Below are positions 8,902 through 18,416 of a stretch of 64,000 nt of DNA, one piece after another. Under the pieces are notes generated by a model, which did not search any database, was not told the origin of the DNA, and was given only the letters and a program-made list of their open reading frames with translations. Position 1 is the first letter of the stretch, and every line of letters starts with the position of its first letter. This stretch comes from Salinicola halophilus (GTDB lineage Bacteria; Pseudomonadota; Gammaproteobacteria; Pseudomonadales; Halomonadaceae). Location: NCBI RefSeq assembly GCF_003206155.1, contig NZ_PZJV01000006.1:401923-465922 (forward strand). Direction: 5' to 3'. Both the position numbers and the translations under genes were made by a program.

Positions 8902-11427
8902 ATGAGTATTGAGGCCTATATCCAGGAGCAGGTGCTGGCGGAGAGGCTACGCAAGAGTTCGGTCGTGGTGGTCTACGATGCCGAGCTCCGCTACCGCCGG
9001 CTCTGCCAGGGGTTGGCCAGTGATGGCACCGCGGTGGTAGACGCTACCGAGAGCAGCATTGAGAGTCGGGAGCATGCCATGCGTGCTTTGCAGCGTCTCG
9101 GCCGCAATGAGCTCCAAGAATTGCTGGTGTATGTGCCTTCTGAGGCACCCTTGGATGATGAGCACAAGCAGGTCGATCCCTTCTCTCCCTTTGCAGCCTG
9201 CGGCGCCGTGTTCCCGGCCGGCGACGGTGATAGCTTCCAATCGCTGTGTCTGAAGGCCAAGCCGGAGCATGCCGACGAGATCCGTCGGCTCTTCATCGAC
9301 GACGCTACCCCCGACTTTGCCGTGATCGACGCTGTAGGCGGCGGCGTGGGTTGGCCAAATCTGCGAGCGCAACTTGGGGCAGAGTCTAGCCGCGATATCC
9401 TATCGGGATTGATGGCGCCAGATACCCGCCAACAGCAAGCCCTGCAGGCCAATGACGCCTGGGTCAGCGAGGTCCGAGACCTATTCAAGAGAACATTGGG
9501 GATGAAGCTGCGGACCCGCGGCAAGACTTGGTCCTCCATCAGCGACGAGCTTTGGCGCTTCGTGCTGTTCAGCGAATTCGTCTTCGACCTGCCCGAGACA
9601 TTGCCCGAAGCCTTGGCCGATATTCCCAGGGCGGAGGAGGGCGCACGGCCGATCATCGAGGGGCTATGCGATACCCTGCGCAATGACCGACGTAGCCAGG
9701 ATATCTATATCGAGAAGGCCGAGGAGATCGAGCACGAGCTGAACCTGCCCGGCTACTGTGAGGCGCTGACCGATCTGGGCATCCGCGATACCTTCCCCTT
9801 CGAGGAGCGTACCTTCCTGATCCAGGCGATGACGGCCTTCGACCAGGGGGATATCGAGCGCGTCCGAACCATCCTGGTTAGGCATGACCACTCGGTTTGG
9901 ACGTGCCAGGGCGAGAGCCGGGAAAAGTGGTACCTGGTCGAGGCAGCGGCTGCACTGGCTCAGGTCTGTGAAGATCTCGAACAGCGCCTGGCAGAGAATA
10001 CCGAGAGCCTGGAAGGCCTCGTCCATTTCTATGTGGGCAGCTTGCGTGAAGTCGATCGCCTGCATCGTGAGTTCGAGCAGGCAGTGAGCGACTATGAGTG
10101 GCAAGACACTCGGGGCGAGATGTCGTCCCTGATTCAGCGCGCCCGCAAGCGCTACGCTAAGGTGGCGGAGTCGGTCCAGCAGGGCTTCATGCGATTGGTC
10201 AAGAAGGCGGGCTGGCCGCTGCCCGGCATGCTTGCCAATACTCAGGTCTTCGACAGGCTCGTGGCGCCACAGCTCAAGCAGAACGGCCACCGGGTGGCCT
10301 TCTTCATGGTGGATGCTCTGCGCTATGAGTTGGGAGTAGCCCTCGAGAAGCAGCTGGCCGAAGACGGGGCGATCGAGATGCAGCCGGCGTTGGTTCAGTT
10401 GCCCAGCGTAACGCCGGTAGGTATGGCAAGCCTTCTGCCTGGGGCCAACGACCTGCTGTCGCTGGATAAGAACGCGGATGGGGTGGTGCCTTTGCTGGAT
10501 GGCAAGCCCGTGGCGACCGTCACTCAGCGCATGGACGCCTTCCGGCGCCGATACGGGCAGCGCTTCGCCGAGATGCGCCTGGAGGACTTCGTTCGCAACA
10601 AGGGGCCCGAGATCGATAAAGAGACGGACCTGCTGGTGCTTCGCTCCGTCGAGATCGACAGCCACTTCGAGAACCACCCCGAGACGGCGCCCGCGGAGAT
10701 TACCAATGCCCTGAAGCGGATCCGTATGGCAGTGCATCGCTTGGTGGAGCACGGCTTCCATGAGGTAGTGATCGCCACCGACCACGGGTTCTTCATGAAT
10801 AGCCACGCCGGGGCCGGAGACGTGGCGACCAAGCCGCATGGTGATTGGCTGATCGTCCATGATCGCTGTGCGCTCGGCGAAGGCTCCGCGGATGATCACC
10901 ATCTGTTGATGGAGACCGAGCGTCTAGGGATACGCAGCAACGCGACCAGGCTGGCGGCCCCGCTAACCATGGCACCCTATCGGAGTGGACTAGAGTACTT
11001 CCATGGTGGCCTGTCGTTACAGGAGTGCGTGGTGCCGGTGATTTGCATGCAGCTCAAGAGCCATAAGCAGCCCAGTGTCCAGCAGGCCAGCGTCAGCATC
11101 GGCTACAAACAGGGTGCGACCCGTATCACTACCCGAGTGCCGGTGATCGATGTGGCCGTTGAAGCGGCCGATATTTTCTCCAGCGAGGGTAGTTATGAGA
11201 TCTTGCTGGAGGCGCATGACAAGAAGGGGGAGGTGGTCGGCGAGGCCAGAGCTACCGGTCCGGTGAACCCGGCAACCGGCACCCTTAGTCTGCAGCCAGG
11301 GGAGTCAGTGAAGGTGAACCTGAAGATGCAGATGGAATTTGAGGGCAAGTTCAAGGTGAAGGCTCTCGATCCCCGGACGCATGCCATATACAGCCAGATC
11401 GATCTAGAAACGGACTATGCAGTGTAA
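8902..11427 (+). CDS. pglZ: PglZ, BREX alkaline-phosphatase-superfamily protein
   Basis: An 841-residue BREX hallmark protein whose central to C-terminal part is a PglZ domain of the alkaline phosphatase superfamily. It carries FFMVDALRYEL near residue 468 (first metal-ligand Asp), ATDHGFF near residue 625 (Asp-His metal ligands) and the conserved PYRSGLEYFHGGLSLQE block later, then a C-terminal beta-rich domain. PglZ is needed for exclusion and in many systems for methylation; its biochemical activity as a metal-dependent phosphatase or nuclease is known only in part. The ATG at 8902 is preceded by a clear ribosome site (AGGAG, about 8887). brxL follows 3 bp after the stop. Confidence 0.92.
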   Translation: MSIEAYIQEQVLAERLRKSSVVVVYDAELRYRRLCQGLASDGTAVVDATESSIESREHAMRALQRLGRNELQELLVYVPSEAPLDDEHKQVDPFSPFAACGAVFPAGDGDSFQSLCLKAKPEHADEIRRLFIDDATPDFAVIDAVGGGVGWPNLRAQLGAESSRDILSGLMAPDTRQQQALQANDAWVSEVRDLFKRTLGMKLRTRGKTWSSISDELWRFVLFSEFVFDLPETLPEALADIPRAEEGARPIIEGLCDTLRNDRRSQDIYIEKAEEIEHELNLPGYCEALTDLGIRDTFPFEERTFLIQAMTAFDQGDIERVRTILVRHDHSVWTCQGESREKWYLVEAAAALAQVCEDLEQRLAENTESLEGLVHFYVGSLREVDRLHREFEQAVSDYEWQDTRGEMSSLIQRARKRYAKVAESVQQGFMRLVKKAGWPLPGMLANTQVFDRLVAPQLKQNGHRVAFFMVDALRYELGVALEKQLAEDGAIEMQPALVQLPSVTPVGMASLLPGANDLLSLDKNADGVVPLLDGKPVATVTQRMDAFRRRYGQRFAEMRLEDFVRNKGPEIDKETDLLVLRSVEIDSHFENHPETAPAEITNALKRIRMAVHRLVEHGFHEVVIATDHGFFMNSHAGAGDVATKPHGDWLIVHDRCALGEGSADDHHLLMETERLGIRSNATRLAAPLTMAPYRSGLEYFHGGLSLQECVVPVICMQLKSHKQPSVQQASVSIGYKQGATRITTRVPVIDVAVEAADIFSSEGSYEILLEAHDKKGEVVGEARATGPVNPATGTLSLQPGESVKVNLKMQMEFEGKFKVKALDPRTHAIYSQIDLETDYAV

Positions 11428-11430
11428 GCC

Positions 11431-13524
11431 ATGGATCAGTTTGACCAGGATGAACTCGACCAGCAGTTGACCTCGCTCTTCGATGGCAAGGTGGTGCGCA
11501 AGGACCTCCTGCACCGCATCAAGAAGGGTACCAACGTGCCCACCTTCGTGCTGGAGTTCCTGCTGGCGCGCTATTGCGCCAGTGATGAGCCGGAGGAGAT
11601 TCAGGCCGGCATGGAAGCCGTGCTGGACACCCTCAACGACAACTACGTGCGGCCCAATGAGGCGAACGCCGCCCAGTCCCGAGTGGCGACTAAGGGAAAG
11701 CACCGCTTCATCGACAAGGTGCACGTCAACTATGTCGAGAAGGATCGGCGGCACTGGGCGGCCCTGGAGAACTTCGATTCCCGGCGCGTGGCGATCAGCG
11801 AAAAGTTCTATCGCGACAATGAGCGGCTGCTTCAGGGCGGGCTGTGGGCCGAGGTGACTATCGGCTACAACGAGATCGAGGATGACGACTACGCCTTCTT
11901 CGTCGAGGACCTGCGCCCGATCCAGCTGAGCCGTTTCGATTTCGATCGCTACTGCGAGGGACGCGATGCCTTCAGCCGTGATGACTGGATGGATGTGATC
12001 CTGCGCTCCGTAGGCTTGGAGCCGACCAAGCTGTCGAAACGGGTGAAGTTTCATTTCATCGCCCGCCTGGCGCCGCTGATCGAACCCAACTTTAATTTCA
12101 TCGAGCTGGGGCCCCGTGGCACCGGCAAGTCCTACTTCTACAGCGAGTTTTCTCCCTACTCGACGCTGATCAGTGGGGGGCAGGCCACCAAGGCGACGCT
12201 GTTCTACAACGTGCAGCGTCGCAAGATCGGCCTGGTGGGGTATTGGGACACGGTCGCTTTCGATGAGGTTGGGGGGATCAAGATCAAGGATCCCGATACC
12301 ATCCAGATCATGAAGGACTTCATGGCCAACGGTCGCTTCTCCCGCGGCGTCGAGGTTATCGCCCAGGCCTCCATGACCTTCGTTGGCAACCTGGACCTAT
12401 CCGTGGAGCAGATCGTCAACTCCGAGGTGTACGACCTCTTCCAGCCGTTACCCAAGGAATTCGACCTGGCTATTCAGGACCGCTTTGCCTGCTACCTGCC
12501 AGGCTGGGAGATGCCCAAGAATGGCAGCGAGTTCCTGACCGGCAACTACGGCTTCATCACCGACTACCTGGCAGAAGCGTTTCACTACCAGTTCAAGCAG
12601 ACCAACCGCTATGAGGAGGTCTCTAGCCGAGTGAAGCTGGGTGATGCCGTGGAGGGCAGGGACGAGAAGGGCATCAAGAAGACGCTTTGCGCCTTCCTGA
12701 AGATCCTGCACCCCAATGGCAAGCCGACCGATGAAGAGTTCGAGGAGTATGTGGCCTATGCGGTGGAGACTCGCCGTCGAATCAAGGAGCAGATGAACAA
12801 GCGCAAGACCGACGACGAGTTCTCGCGCATCAATCTCTCCTACTTCACCGCCTCGGGTGAAGAGGTGGTGGTCTACTGCCCGGAATCGCAGAATGCCACG
12901 GCAACTCAGGAGCCGAGCCGACGCAACATTCATGTTGGTGATGAGGAGGGTCAGTCCACGCCTGCCCTTTCGGGCGTTCCCAGTGCTGAAGCAGAGCTGC
13001 AGCCAGAGGCGGCGGCGCCTGTGGCTGAGGGCATGCCCGATGCGGCGGTAGCCGAACCCCAGGAGCAGCACTTCACCATCCATTATGGGGATACAGGCCA
13101 TAGCTACGAGTCGCTGTTGCTCCCGTACCTTCAGAGAGCCAAGCTGGTGGAGATTGATGACCCCTACATCAGGGCTAACCATCAGGTGCATAACTTCGTT
13201 CGTTTCTGTGAGGCAGTGATCAAGTCGCCAAAGGTACGCAAGATCGTGCTGACCACCAGCTATGACCAGGATACGGACCTTAAGGCTCTCAATGAGCGGT
13301 TCGAGGAGCTCAAGCAGAGCCTTCTTGAGCTGGATGTCGAATTAAAAATTCTGATTAATGAGAACCTTCACGATCGAGAGATTCGGATCGGCAATGGATG
13401 GGTGATTAAGATTGGCCGGGGCTTGGATTTCTATCAGAAACCAGACCTTTGGTACGGGGTAGGAGCGCATGATCTAAGCATGAGGAGATGTCTTGAGACG
13501 AAAATCGATATTTTTCTGCGTTAG
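11431..13524 (+). CDS. brxL: BrxL-type AAA+ protein with C-terminal MITD1-like (MIT_C) domain
   Basis: A 697-residue terminal gene of the BREX operon. Residues 1-470 are the BrxL AAA+ core: Walker A GPRGTGKS near 228-235, Walker B VAFDEVGG near 275, and a conserved NGRFSRG loop after it. This part resembles the shorter BrxL family of about 450 residues (recalled as TIGR02688). Classical BrxL continues into a Lon-like protease domain; here a 70-residue Ala/Glu/Pro linker leads instead to residues 547-697. That segment matches, from memory, the C-terminal domain of animal MITD1: EIDDPYIR, NFVRFCE, HDREIR, NGWVIKIGRGLDF and a closing ETKIDIF. That domain is phospholipase D-like and binds acidic phospholipids in MITD1. 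No Lon Ser-Lys dyad region is visible. The functional role in BREX is unknown; DNA binding or membrane/nucleotide recognition are inferences. Confidence 0.85.
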   Translation: MDQFDQDELDQQLTSLFDGKVVRKDLLHRIKKGTNVPTFVLEFLLARYCASDEPEEIQAGMEAVLDTLNDNYVRPNEANAAQSRVATKGKHRFIDKVHVNYVEKDRRHWAALENFDSRRVAISEKFYRDNERLLQGGLWAEVTIGYNEIEDDDYAFFVEDLRPIQLSRFDFDRYCEGRDAFSRDDWMDVILRSVGLEPTKLSKRVKFHFIARLAPLIEPNFNFIELGPRGTGKSYFYSEFSPYSTLISGGQATKATLFYNVQRRKIGLVGYWDTVAFDEVGGIKIKDPDTIQIMKDFMANGRFSRGVEVIAQASMTFVGNLDLSVEQIVNSEVYDLFQPLPKEFDLAIQDRFACYLPGWEMPKNGSEFLTGNYGFITDYLAEAFHYQFKQTNRYEEVSSRVKLGDAVEGRDEKGIKKTLCAFLKILHPNGKPTDEEFEEYVAYAVETRRRIKEQMNKRKTDDEFSRINLSYFTASGEEVVVYCPESQNATATQEPSRRNIHVGDEEGQSTPALSGVPSAEAELQPEAAAPVAEGMPDAAVAEPQEQHFTIHYGDTGHSYESLLLPYLQRAKLVEIDDPYIRANHQVHNFVRFCEAVIKSPKVRKIVLTTSYDQDTDLKALNERFEELKQSLLELDVELKILINENLHDREIRIGNGWVIKIGRGLDFYQKPDLWYGVGAHDLSMRRCLETKIDIFLR

Positions 13525-13785
13525 TTGTCATTACCTAAATTCACGCCAAGTTGGATTTTGTTTTTTGAACTCAAATCTTGCTGCCCGTTAATTATTTTTG
13601 GACATTAAGGTGTGCGAGATAAATTAAATGCCTTATATAATTATATTAATCTCATTTGTATAATAGCTATACAAGGATGTGTCATATTAACTTAGCCATG
13701 TTCTGCTAGAGCGGTATCTACTGTAAGCCGATCATTGCGCTCTCTACCGCCCCAGCCAGCTTCTATATTGCATTCGAGTTCTGTC
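13525..13785. other. AT-rich spacer after BREX
   Basis: No gene seen. The 260 bp are far more AT-rich than either neighbour and mark the 3' edge of the BREX island. It contains ATTATTTTTGGACA (13591-13604), identical over 14 bases to a site just upstream of the AbiE-type operon at 43463. No clear intrinsic terminator was found for brxL or for the converging gene on the other strand. Confidence 0.6.
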
Positions 13786-15804
13786 TCAAAACCGCCAAGT
13801 CAGAGCCGCATTCCCCCCGTGGTCCTTGAGGTCGTCACCGAATCGGCCGGCGTAGCCGACGTCGAGCGAAACGTCGCGGGTGAGCGCCACGCCCACGCCG
13901 GCACCGACCTGGAGCAGATCGCGGGCGGCGTCGGTGCCTTCCACGGAGAACGTGTCGCCGCCGTCGAAACGCGCGCTGAGTTCGGGGGCGTCGTCGTCCA
14001 GGCGGCGCTGCCAGGCGATCTCGCTGCGTAGCGTCACGCGATCGAGACCCAGCGTCTGCCGGTGGCGCAGGCCGAGCTGGGCGTACGGGCTCGTCTCGCG
14101 TTCGCCGTCGATGGTGAGCGCGGCGGGGCCGCCGTGCTCGTGAATGTCGTCGATCCGGGTGGAAACCACGCTCACCCCGGCGAAGGGCGAAAGCGTTGCA
14201 GCGCCCAGTGCGAAGTGCCGCGAAAGCTCGGCGAAGGCGGTGAGCGTCTCGGCATCGAAATCGGCCTCGAGGGTGTCGTCGACATCCGCGAAGCGCACGC
14301 GGCGGCGGCTGTCGGCGTCGCTGTCGATGTAGGCGGCGCCGAGGCGCAGTTCGTTGTCGCCGAAGCGGTGCCGGGCATAGGCGCCGAGGTGGGTGTGATC
14401 CAGCTCGGTGCGGGCGTCAAATTCATCCATGCTGAGCCGTCCCTCGCCGGTGCCGACCAGCGCGCCCACCTGCCAGCCGGTGCCGGTCGCGGCGTCGACG
14501 CCCACCACTAGCCCCTTGGAGTGCATGTCGAAGCCGTTGTCGGCGTCGATCTCGCTGCGCGCGCCCCAGCCCTGCGTCCAGACGCGGGTGCCGGTCGCGA
14601 CGGCATCGGTCGGGTCCATCCGCGTGAGGCGGGACTGCATCAGCGACTGCAGCTGCAGTGCCTCCTGGGAGAGCGCGGTCAGCGTTGCCGGGTGCAGGTT
14701 GCCTGCGAGCTGGCCGAAGGCGCGGTCGGCGGTGGCGGCATCCTGGGTGACGAGGGTGTCGAACAGCGCGTTACCCAGCCCCAGCGATTCGACGCCCTCG
14801 GCGCTTTCGCGGGCGTTGGCGGTGGTCGCGACATCGGCAAACGCCACGTCGTTGCGGGTCAGCGCGATGACGGCGCGGCGGTCGGCGAAGCGCAGCTGCG
14901 GCGAGAGAAAGGCGAGGTCGGTGAGGTCGAGCGTACCCGTCGGCGCGAGCCCGCCGGGCCAGGTGAGCGGGTAGCCGTCGACGGGGGCGATCTCCACTTC
15001 GGAAAACGTGCCGTCCAGCGGGCGGTTGCCGACGAAGGGCAGCAGCCCCTCGCTCAAGGCGCCGGCGATGAAGGCGCGCTGGTTGGCGGTCTCGGTGGGG
15101 TAGGAGGTGGCGATCACGAACTTGCCGTCATCCAGCGCGGTGCGCAGGAATTCGAGATCGCCTTCGGTCCAGGGCGAGGGGCGGTCGTCGTCGTACCACA
15201 GGTCTTCCACGCCCACGCCGTCGATGGCGGCGAGATAGGCGACGTTGGGCTGCTCGGGCGTGTCTTCGGTCTCGCCGAGCAGGCCGACGGCGTTCTGCGG
15301 CACGATCAGAAAGTCGGGGTCGAGCGCCTTGGCATGCTCGGAGAGGCCGATGACGAAATCCTGCATCGCGGCGCGAATGTCCTCGCCGTCATAGCGGTCG
15401 CGGACCGATTCCACCGTGTAGGCGTCGACGATATCCAGATAGGCGCCGCTGTAGCCCAGCGCCACCGCTTCCTCGAGCCGCTCGGCCATCAGTGCCTGCC
15501 ACGCCGGCTGCCAGAATTCGACCCGGTAGTTGCCCTCCCAGTCGTCGTTTTCGTCGAGCACGTAGTTCGGCACGCCGTCGGCGCTCACCCGATCCCAGTA
15601 GTCGCGGTAGTCCTCCGCCTCGCCGATGCTTAAGTAGGTGATCAGCGTCTTGTCCTGCGCCTCGATCGCTTCGACCTGAGCGCGGCTCATGCCGGTGTCG
15701 TCCATGTCGACGACGGCGACGCTGAAGCGCTGCTCGATGAGCGTCTCGTAGGAAGCTTCTTGCAGCTGATAGATATAGGGAAGGTCCACGGCGGGCTCGG
15801 GCAT
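13786..15804 (-). CDS. Glycoside hydrolase 114-like domain fused to autotransporter beta-barrel
   Basis: A 672-residue two-part protein. Residues 1-280 read as a GH114/TM1410 TIM barrel (VVDMDDTG, YLSIGEAEDYRDYW, GYSGAYLDIVDAY, LIVPQNA), a family that includes endo-alpha-1,4-polygalactosaminidase. A linker is followed from about residue 405 by a 270-residue autotransporter barrel (TRVWTQGWGARS through to a C-terminal GNAALTWRF ending in Phe, the BAM signal). The expected product is a surface-exposed exopolysaccharide hydrolase. Oddly, no signal peptide is visible: the first ATG is at 15804, and upstream the frame is open only to a TAA about 69 bp away, with no alternative start codon. A 5' frameshift or deletion is likely, so the gene may be inactive. 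Confidence 0.75.
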   Translation of the reverse strand: MPEPAVDLPYIYQLQEASYETLIEQRFSVAVVDMDDTGMSRAQVEAIEAQDKTLITYLSIGEAEDYRDYWDRVSADGVPNYVLDENDDWEGNYRVEFWQPAWQALMAERLEEAVALGYSGAYLDIVDAYTVESVRDRYDGEDIRAAMQDFVIGLSEHAKALDPDFLIVPQNAVGLLGETEDTPEQPNVAYLAAIDGVGVEDLWYDDDRPSPWTEGDLEFLRTALDDGKFVIATSYPTETANQRAFIAGALSEGLLPFVGNRPLDGTFSEVEIAPVDGYPLTWPGGLAPTGTLDLTDLAFLSPQLRFADRRAVIALTRNDVAFADVATTANARESAEGVESLGLGNALFDTLVTQDAATADRAFGQLAGNLHPATLTALSQEALQLQSLMQSRLTRMDPTDAVATGTRVWTQGWGARSEIDADNGFDMHSKGLVVGVDAATGTGWQVGALVGTGEGRLSMDEFDARTELDHTHLGAYARHRFGDNELRLGAAYIDSDADSRRRVRFADVDDTLEADFDAETLTAFAELSRHFALGAATLSPFAGVSVVSTRIDDIHEHGGPAALTIDGERETSPYAQLGLRHRQTLGLDRVTLRSEIAWQRRLDDDAPELSARFDGGDTFSVEGTDAARDLLQVGAGVGVALTRDVSLDVGYAGRFGDDLKDHGGNAALTWRF

Positions 15805-16418
15805 CGGGAAGGAGCGCCTAGCGTAAGCGGCGCGAGCGGCGGGAAGCCGGCGATTAGCGGGTGTTTTGCTGCGTTAATCCGGGGTAGGCGGCGCTAAAGA
15901 AAGACGCGACGCGGCCGAGTGCCGGCGCGTCCAGCGCGATGCGGCCAGTCGGCATTATGACTGGAGAGATGATCGGGGAGATGACCGGGAATAAGACTGG
16001 GGAGATGACCGGGCAGGCGGTCGGTAGAAGGCAGCGACGGCTAGAGGAATAAATCATTCGCACGCTAAACGGGCCACCCGCGGTCTGTTTTGGTATCGTA
16101 GCGCCCCGCGATCGGCCCGGCCGGCGGGGCATTGCGCGCTGCGTGCGGGCTCTCGCTGCCTCAGTCGCTGGATACTTCGCTGACTAAGCCGTTGATTCGC
16201 CTGCGAAGCTGGCTGACATCGCGTTCTCGCGACCGCCGGCGCTTCAAGATCGCGCCTCGCGTCTTTCGGTGATGCGCTCGGGGTGACGTCGCCACCGCGG
16301 GCGGCGTTCGAGATATCCACATCCTGTGAGGTATCCACAGCCGGTTTGGCACGGTGAGGCGAGATCGAGCCGAGCGATCGCGGCCAGCAAGACCATCCCT
16401 TGAGTAAAGAGCGGTTCC
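15805..16418. other. Intergenic region upstream of ccmF, no gene
   Basis: About 610 bp between two divergent genes with no convincing ORF; a 92-codon minus-strand frame here is only the translation of the repeat below. It holds the 19-bp repeat at 15959-16013 and two DnaA-box-like nonamers, ATATCCACA (16313-16321) and GTATCCACA (16331-16339), each one mismatch from TTATCCACA. The ccm promoter presumably lies in the last 150 bp; I could not identify -35/-10 elements with confidence. Confidence 0.5.
15959..16013 (+). repeat. Imperfect 19-bp tandem repeat
   Basis: GACTGGRGAGATGAYCGGG occurs at 15959-15977 and 15995-16013, with a partial copy (GGGGAGATGACCGGG) between them. Copies differ at two positions. 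No associated coding function. Confidence 0.8.
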
Positions 16419-18416
16419 ATGACGACGATGATCCCTGAACTGGGCAGCTACTCCCTGATCATGGCGCTGGCCATGGCGCTGGTTCAGGCAAGCGTGCCGA
16501 TGATCGGGGCAGCGCAGCGTCGTCCGCTGTGGATGGCGTTTGCCCAGCCGATGGCCTGGGGCCAGTTCGCGTTTCTGGCGCTGGCGTTTCTCTTTCTCGC
16601 GGCGAGCTTCCTGCTCGACGACTTCAGCGTCGCCTACGTCGCCCACAACGCCAACTCGATGCTGCCCTGGTACTACAAACTCAGCGCGGTATGGGGCAGT
16701 CACGAAGGCTCGGTGCTGCTGTGGGCGCTGATTCTGAGCGGCTGGAGCTTCGCCGTCAGCGTCTTCTCCCGCCACTTGCCGCGGGACATGCTCGCCCGGG
16801 TGCTGGCAGTGATGGGCTGGATCAGCAGCGGTTTTCTGCTGTTCATCCTGATGACCTCCAACCCCTTCTCCCGGCTGCTGCCCAACGTGCCCGCGGACGG
16901 CAACGACCTCAATCCGCTGCTGCAGGACTTCGGCCTGATCATCCATCCACCGATGCTCTACATGGGCTACGTGGGCTTCTCGGTGGTGTTCGCCTTTGCC
17001 CTGGCGGCGCTGATCGGCGGTCGGCTGGACGCCGCCTGGACCCGCTGGGCGCGCCCCTGGACCAACCTCGCCTGGGCCTTCCTGACGGTGGGCATCGCGC
17101 TGGGCAGCTGGTGGGCCTACTACGAACTCGGCTGGGGCGGCTGGTGGTTCTGGGACCCGGTCGAGAACGCCTCCTTGCTGCCGTGGCTCGCCGGCACGGC
17201 GCTGATTCACTCGCTGGCGGTGACCGAAAAGCGCGGCACCTTCAAGAACTGGACCGTGCTGCTGGCGATCTTCACCTTCTCGCTGTCGCTGCTGGGCACC
17301 TTTCTGGTGCGCTCCGGCGTGCTCACCTCGGTGCATGCCTTCGCCAACGACCCGGCCCGGGGCACCTTCATCCTGATTCTGCTGGGGATCACCGTGGGGC
17401 TGTCGTTGACGATCTTCGCGCTGCGCGCCCCCCGAGTGGTCTCTGCCTCCGGGTTCGGCTGGTTCTCCCGTGATGCGCTGCTGCTGATCAACAACATCCT
17501 GCTGGTGATCATCACCGTCACCGTGCTGCTGGGCACGCTCTATCCGCTGCTGCTGGACTCGCTCGATCTCGGCAAGATCAGCGTCGGCCCGCCGTACTTC
17601 AACGCGCTGTTCGTGCCGCTCACCGCACTGCTCTGCGTGTTCATGGGGCTGGGGCCGCTGGCGCGCTGGAAGCGCATGCCGGGCCGGGAGCTGGGCAAGC
17701 GGCTGGCGCTCTCGGCGCTGGCGGCGGTGGTCATCGCGGCCATCGTTCCCTCGCTCTACGGCGGCAAGTGGAATCTCGGCGTCTCGGTGGGACTGCTGCT
17801 CGCGCTCTGGCTGGTGTTGTCGCTCGCCCGCGACCTGATCCATCGAATTCGCCCGCGCCATGAGGGCTCGCCGGGGCGCTGGACGGCGCTGAAAAAACTC
17901 ACCCCGGCCTACTGGGGCATGCTCCTCGGGCACCTGGGCGTCGCGGTGACCATCGTCGGCGTGGTGATGGTGTCGAACTACAGCGCGGAGCAGAACGTGC
18001 GCCTCGGGCCGGAGGAGACGGTCGAGGTCGGTGGCTATCGCTTCACCATGACCGACTTCAACGAACGCCGCGGGCCGAACTATCTCGCCGATACCGCCAC
18101 CATCGAGGTCGTGCCGCCGGGGCGCCACGCATTCGAACTTTACCCCGAGAAGCGCTTCTATCAGGCCAGCCGCATGCCGATGACCGACGTTGCCCTGCGC
18201 CCGGGGCTTTTCAGCGATCTCTACGTCGCGCTGGGTGACGAGGTCGACGACGGCGACTGGTCGCTGCGCATCCAGATCAAACCTTTCGTGCGCTGGCTCT
18301 GGCTCGGCGCGCTGATCATGGCCGCGGGCGGCGTGCTCGCAGTGCTGGATCGCCGCTACCGCCGCCGAACCGCGCCCCGCGCTGCCGTGACCTCTTCCCC
18401 GGAGGCGCTGTCATGA
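16419..18416 (+). CDS. ccmF: CcmF, cytochrome c heme lyase subunit
   Basis: A 665-residue polytopic inner-membrane protein that ligates heme to apocytochrome c at the periplasmic face of the System I maturation pathway. The tryptophan-rich WWD heme-handling motif (WGGWWFWDPVENASLLPWL) is at about residue 240, within a run of roughly 14 hydrophobic segments. Length matches CcmF (about 650). It is the first gene of the ccm operon here, although in most proteobacteria it follows ccmE. ccmG starts 4 bp inside its end. The weak purine-rich site AAAGAG precedes the ATG. Confidence 0.95.
   Translation: MTTMIPELGSYSLIMALAMALVQASVPMIGAAQRRPLWMAFAQPMAWGQFAFLALAFLFLAASFLLDDFSVAYVAHNANSMLPWYYKLSAVWGSHEGSVLLWALILSGWSFAVSVFSRHLPRDMLARVLAVMGWISSGFLLFILMTSNPFSRLLPNVPADGNDLNPLLQDFGLIIHPPMLYMGYVGFSVVFAFALAALIGGRLDAAWTRWARPWTNLAWAFLTVGIALGSWWAYYELGWGGWWFWDPVENASLLPWLAGTALIHSLAVTEKRGTFKNWTVLLAIFTFSLSLLGTFLVRSGVLTSVHAFANDPARGTFILILLGITVGLSLTIFALRAPRVVSASGFGWFSRDALLLINNILLVIITVTVLLGTLYPLLLDSLDLGKISVGPPYFNALFVPLTALLCVFMGLGPLARWKRMPGRELGKRLALSALAAVVIAAIVPSLYGGKWNLGVSVGLLLALWLVLSLARDLIHRIRPRHEGSPGRWTALKKLTPAYWGMLLGHLGVAVTIVGVVMVSNYSAEQNVRLGPEETVEVGGYRFTMTDFNERRGPNYLADTATIEVVPPGRHAFELYPEKRFYQASRMPMTDVALRPGLFSDLYVALGDEVDDGDWSLRIQIKPFVRWLWLGALIMAAGGVLAVLDRRYRRRTAPRAAVTSSPEALS

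Noticed and set aside
15854..16132. Small minus-strand protein or missing signal peptide of the GH114 fusion
   Set aside because: Its hydrophobic part is only the translation of the 19-bp DNA repeat, and it is in a different frame that ends before the fusion gene.
16161..18128. A 655-codon minus-strand frame opposite ccmF
   Set aside because: Low-complexity Gln/Arg/His-rich translation typical of the antisense of a GC-rich gene; ccmF on the other strand is certain.
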